The position numbers and the translations under genes were made by a program. The notes beneath the pieces were generated by a model. That model searched no databases, had not been told where the DNA came from, and was given only the letters and a program-made list of their open reading frames with translations. A stretch of 64,000 bases of DNA from Pseudofabraea citricarpa (lineage: Eukaryota; Ascomycota; Leotiomycetes; Helotiales; Dermateaceae), in contig JAPWGK010000014.1 in NCBI GenBank assembly GCA_029641185.1, positions 434,001 through 498,000 on the forward strand. Direction: 5' to 3'. This document shows, in pieces, positions 59,220 through 64,000 of the stretch; position 1 is the stretch's first letter; each line of letters opens with the position of its first letter.

Positions 59220-62200
59220 ATAATTATCTCTAATAAGAGTATATATACTCTAGTAAGAGTATAAGAGATAATATACGTTAAGAATCTCCCTAAATTCCTA
59301 AATATATTAGAATATAAAGTTATATATATTATAAACGTAATACGAATATTATTATAAGAGATTAATATCTTATACTAGAATATAAGTTTTATATAATATA
59401 TTAGTAATATATTATTAATAAATTTAGGTTTAATTTTACTCTTATTAAATTAAAACCTAAAAGGAAGCTTATTCTAGCTTCTTAAATAATACTTATTACT
59501 AGAGAATAACCTTTAATTATACTAAAATATTAGTATATAAATTTTTAGACTTAGAAATCTTAAATTCTACTTATATAAAAATCGAAGAAAATCACCTTTA
59601 AATAATTATTAATAAATAAGAAAAATATTTTATATTAACTAAAAGAAAAGAAATAAATAACTTTTTCTTAGTTATTTAATAACGATTTAAACGAATAAAA
59701 GCTTATAAGAACTAATAAAAAAGCTATAAATATTAATTTAGATATAAAAATATTCTAATAATATATTACTAATATATTAAGGATCTATTACTAATATATT
59801 ACTAGATAATCTCTAGAAATTATATATACGCTTTTAATTATATTTACTCGGCCCTAGGAAATAAATACTTTTTTTATTTATTAAAAGATAACTTATTATA
59901 AGAGATATTATTCCTTATTTAATAAGTTAATTTAAATTTTAATATATAACCTAAATTTTATATAATAATTATATAGTATATAACTAGGAGAAAAGTATAT
60001 AATAGGTAATATATTTAAAATATATTTGGAATTTATTACTAATATATTATAAGAGTTAATTATATTTAGGGAGATAATAAGCTTATCTAGTATACTTATA
60101 AGGTCTAATTCCGCTTATATTAGCCTTATAACCTATAAGAGTACCTATATATTATATAGGTATTATATAATATTTATACTTACTTACTCTTATTATCTTC
60201 TTATATACTAAAAGATCTGATTATAAGCCTAATCTTAGTTATATAACAAATTAATAATCCTAGGCTTATTACTAGTAATATATTAATAATTTATCTAGAA
60301 TATATTACTAATATATTATAATAATATTACTTAAAAATCCTCTTCTAGTATCCTTTTATATCTCGTTTAATAAAATAGCTATTAGGGAGATATATAAGAG
60401 TCTAATTAATTATAATAAAATAAGTTTAATTCTATAAAAGTAATAGTTACTTCTTTACTCTTATAACTAAGAGATTAAAGGATTATATTATAAGTATATA
60501 ATAAATTATTAGAATAAAAAAGACGTAATAAACTTAATTCTTAATATATTTTAAATATATTCCTAATATATTATAATATATTTAATTTATATATATTAAT
60601 TATAAGAACTTTATAGTTATTTATTATTTTAAATAAGCTACTTAAGTTCTTTTAATACTTAAATCCTTTAAGGTTAATATATCTTTTAAGAGAATTTATA
60701 ATATAAATATCTTTAAGATTATTTTTATAGCTTTTCTCTTATAAGTTAATAAAAGTAAGTAATTCTAAATATATTTAGAATATATTACTAATATATTACC
60801 TAAGATATAATATTTATTCGTATATTTATTAACTAAGATAATACTAAGATATATTATAAAATATTTTATAAGGTATTCTAAATTATAGCTATATAAAATA
60901 ATAACTAGTTAATTAAATAATAATATCTTTATAAAATAAGGTTTCTTTATATTATAATAGATATAAATTCTAAGTAAATATCTAGTAATATATTCCTAAT
61001 CTCTTACTAATATATTATTAATATATTACCTAGGGTTTAGCTAATATCTTTTAGATATTAATAAATTTAAGTAATTATAATAATTCTAAGTCTAGTATAT
61101 AATTATTTATTATAATATCTACTTTAAAAGAGGAATTATTATTATTATAAGAATAAGTTCTTTTAGTAAAGCTATATAATAACTAATAGAATAATTATTA
61201 TATATCTAATTATTATAAGAGTATTATACTTTATATAATCTACTAATTAGTTTATAATATATTCTTAATATATTAGGAATATATTAATAATATTCTTTAG
61301 GTAACCCCTTAACTTTAGCCTAGGTTAAAGCTTAGACTAAGTATAAGAAGTAATCTTATATTATATTAAGGTTAAATCCTTATTATAATTAAATCCTAGT
61401 TAGTAAATTCTAGAATTAAAAGTAGTATATAAATATAATAAAATAAACTTATTTTAAGAGTAATTTAATTAAAGTAAGAATTATTCTACTAAAAGTAGTA
61501 AAATTATATATAATTATTTATTAATATATTATAAATCTATTACTAATAAGTTAATAGATAAATACTTAATTAATATAATATACTTTAATTTAATAGTAAA
61601 ATATAATATAATATAAATTATATATAGTATAATAGCTCTTTATTTATATAATATTTTTATATATAAATAAGATTTTATATATTTCCCTTTTATAATATAT
61701 TCTTAATATATTACTAATATATTATAGTTTTAAAAGCTAGGAAAGAATAAAACTTAGAATAATAAGATAATTTAGATTAAGAAGATAATAACTTACTTAT
61801 TCTTTCTTAAGCTTTATCCTTAGGATTTACTAGATCCTAATTAAGAAGTTATAATAAAAGGTTAGTTTTATAAAATATATTACTAATATATTTATAATCG
61901 ATTTCTAATATCTTATAATATAATTAGATTTTTATATTACTCTTAGGCTAATATTCTTTATAATAAAGCTAAGTTTACTTAAATTTATCGTATTATATCT
62001 ATAAACTAGGAATTACTAGGAAATTTAATAATTTCTTTTTATTACTAAAAGTATTATAATAAGGTTATATACTTGATTTTATTACTTTCTTTACTTTTAT
62101 AAGGAGTTATTATTATCTTAGATACTATTATATAAGGGTTTTATAAGTACTTTTTAAGCGTTCTAGAAGTTATATATAATTAATTTATACTTTATTATAA

Positions 62201-64000
62201 TAGTTAATTAACTACTTCTTTTACCTTTTACCTTTATAACTATTAATTTAATTATTAAATATACCTTATACGTAGTTATATATATTATATTAGTTACTAG
62301 TTATATTTATAATATTATAGATTCGGATACGCCCTAATATTTATCGCCTTATTATATTAGTAACTTACGTAAGGACTTTAAATATAATAATAAATATAAA
62401 TTAAATTATAACTTATAATATTAATATAATAAGCTTATTTAGTATTAACCTTTAATAATAAGCTAAGCTCTTAAAATACTTAAAATATAATTATACGATT
62501 ACTAGTAGAAGTAGCTAGAGATATTAAAACCTATAAATATAATTAACTATTAAATATATAAGGTATTAATCTAAGTTATTTTATAAGCTAGATACTTAAT
62601 AATAAATATAAAAGATAATACTAGAATACTTAGGAGATTAGGAACTTATAATAAATAATAAGTAATAATTAGAATAATATAATAATATAAAGGTTAAAAT
62701 CCTTAGGAAGATAAAATAACTAGAATAATAAGAATATTAGAAGGATTAGGAACTTATAAAAGATAAGAGATAATTATAATTATAAGAATATATAACTTTA
62801 AGGGTTATCTAGAGATACGTAGATATATATACTACTAGGGGTATTAAGATTATTATCCGAATAATAGAGATATATTTTTATAAGCCTTAGTTTAGGTAAA
62901 AGATATAATATCTAGAATTAGAGGAGAATTAAAAGGGATATTATAATAATAAGTATTAAGAAAACCCTAAGAACTAGAAATTAGAGGAATATAAAGCTCT
63001 AATACTTTTATTTATAAATAATAATTTTAAGAAATAACCTTAATCTTAATATAAGTATAAAACGAGTAATTATATTAAACTAGATAAGACCTTACTAAAA
63101 GCTTAGGTTATAATAAAGAAGCTTCTAGTTAATACTAGTAGGTATAAATTATACTTAAAGCTAGAGAATATAAGAGGATAAAAAAAGTAATATATTATTA
63201 TACTAGAAAAAGGATAAATAATTAATTAATTATCCTTTTATTTATTTTTAGTTTATTTTATTTAGTTAGTTAATAAAATTTATATTATTTATATTATTAT
63301 TTATTTTCTAGTTAACTTTATAAGATAGATATTACTTATAATTTAGTATAAGTATTCCTTAAATCTATTAAGGTTATTATAAAGATTATATTTATTATAA
63401 TAATATCTTAATAAAAAGATAATATCCTTAAGTTTAGATCTTAATTACCTCTTATTTATACTAAGTTTCTTATAATAATAAGTCTAATATAAAGAATATA
63501 TAAAAATTAAAGTTATTTATTTATCTAATATCTAATTAAAAATATAATACTAGGACTCTCTAAAACTTAGGACTTAGGCTTTAAAATATAAACGAAACTA
63601 AGTTTAAATACTTAAATAAGAAATTAATTATCTTAGAAGAGCCTAAGAGTAAATAAGAAATATAATATAACTAGTAAAATAAGAATATAAAAGTAATAGA
63701 ATAATAACTATTTATTTCTAAGAAAGTTAATATAAAAAAAATAAATCTTATATTATATCTAATTATAATATTAATTTTATCTTTCTAGAAATATATAATA
63801 AAAGCAAATAATAGAAACTTAGAAGTAAGGCTTTCTTATTTAGATTATATTAATAGATATATATAATTCTAAGTTATTTCTTTTATATCTAATATTTTAA
63901 TAATATAAGATTAAAAGAGATTTAATCTTATCTTATAACTTACTTTTTAAAGCTATATATTATATATATATAAAAGGTAAACGTTTAAGTAAAATAAAAG
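59220..64000. other. Unidentified AT-rich sequence with dispersed palindromic motif
   Basis: 4.8 kb of RIP-like sequence right of the Gypsy relic. A ~20-bp near-palindrome of the form AATATATTACTAATATATTA recurs at least nine times (near 59395, 59757, 60030, 60278, 60540, 60770, 60985, 61255, 61700, 61880). Near 62610-62780 an imperfect ~40-bp direct repeat containing GGATTAGGAACTTATAA is seen. No protein family could be read. Confidence 0.6.

Larger units (their letters stand above)
51766..64000. other. AT-rich, RIP-saturated block
   Basis: Composition changes abruptly at about 51,766. From there to the window end the sequence is mostly A/T, no long open frame exists on either strand, and CA/TG dinucleotides are nearly absent while CC, CT and CG cytosines survive. 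That is the signature expected of RIP, which converts C to T mainly at CA. Relics of a Gypsy element occupy 52.07-59.22 kb; the rest is not identified. Confidence 0.9.

Noticed and set aside
59755..61900. CRISPR-like array from the regularly recurring AT motif
   Set aside because: Units vary, spacing is 200-450 bases and irregular, and the genome is fungal; not a CRISPR array.
51766..64000. Mitochondrial DNA insertion or centromere as explanation for the AT block
   Set aside because: The sequence retains LTRs and Gypsy pol order and shows CA/TG depletion rather than mitochondrial genes. A centromere cannot be judged from sequence alone.

Overview
This is nuclear DNA from a filamentous ascomycete, most likely a leotiomycete-type (helotialean) fungus, although the order is an inference from gene content only. 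The evidence is short introns (about 45-75 nt, GT-AG with CTAAC/CTGAC-like branch points), a white-collar-1 photoreceptor, HET and NLR-like genes, and a retroelement mutated in the pattern of repeat-induced point mutation (RIP). I found no convincing tRNA, rRNA or CRISPR array.

Layout. 1-50 kb is an ordinary gene-rich, GC-balanced region. In order it holds: the 3' part of a GGA clathrin-adaptor gene; a short-chain dehydrogenase; a lipase/NB-ARC NLR-like receptor (minus); an FHA/RS protein of the SNIP1/Pml1 type (minus); TSR3 (minus), divergent from mitochondrial IF2 (plus); a D-2-hydroxyacid dehydrogenase (plus); a 119-residue orphan gene (plus); an AIM9-like mitochondrial kinase-fold protein (minus); white collar-1 (minus); the importin KAP123/IPO4 (minus), divergent from SDS23 (plus); a GPI-anchored GH76 mannanase (plus); a DHA1-type MFS exporter (minus); and a HET-domain protein (plus). 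Exon structures were worked out by hand from reading frame and splice-site phase.

From 45.2 to 51.7 kb there is a compact group: a PaaK-like adenylate-forming enzyme, an acyl-CoA dehydrogenase, a hotdog thioesterase and a PRISE-type reductase. Together these could activate, desaturate, release and reduce an unusual carboxylic acid. The reductase has lost its 5' end exactly where the sequence changes character.

From about 51.77 kb to the end the DNA is extremely AT-rich, with CA/TG dinucleotides almost absent and stops in all frames. It contains a relic Ty3/Gypsy chromodomain retrotransposon (about 52.07-59.22 kb) bounded by ~172-bp direct LTRs, with recognisable but broken zinc-knuckle, RT, RNase H, integrase and chromodomain segments. 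A further 4.8 kb carries a recurrent AT-palindrome. The window therefore spans a sharp boundary between a gene-rich and an AT-rich, RIP-inactivated compartment. The adenylate-forming/ACAD/thioesterase/PRISE group at that edge and the lipase-NB-ARC protein with a long disordered tail are the most interesting items.
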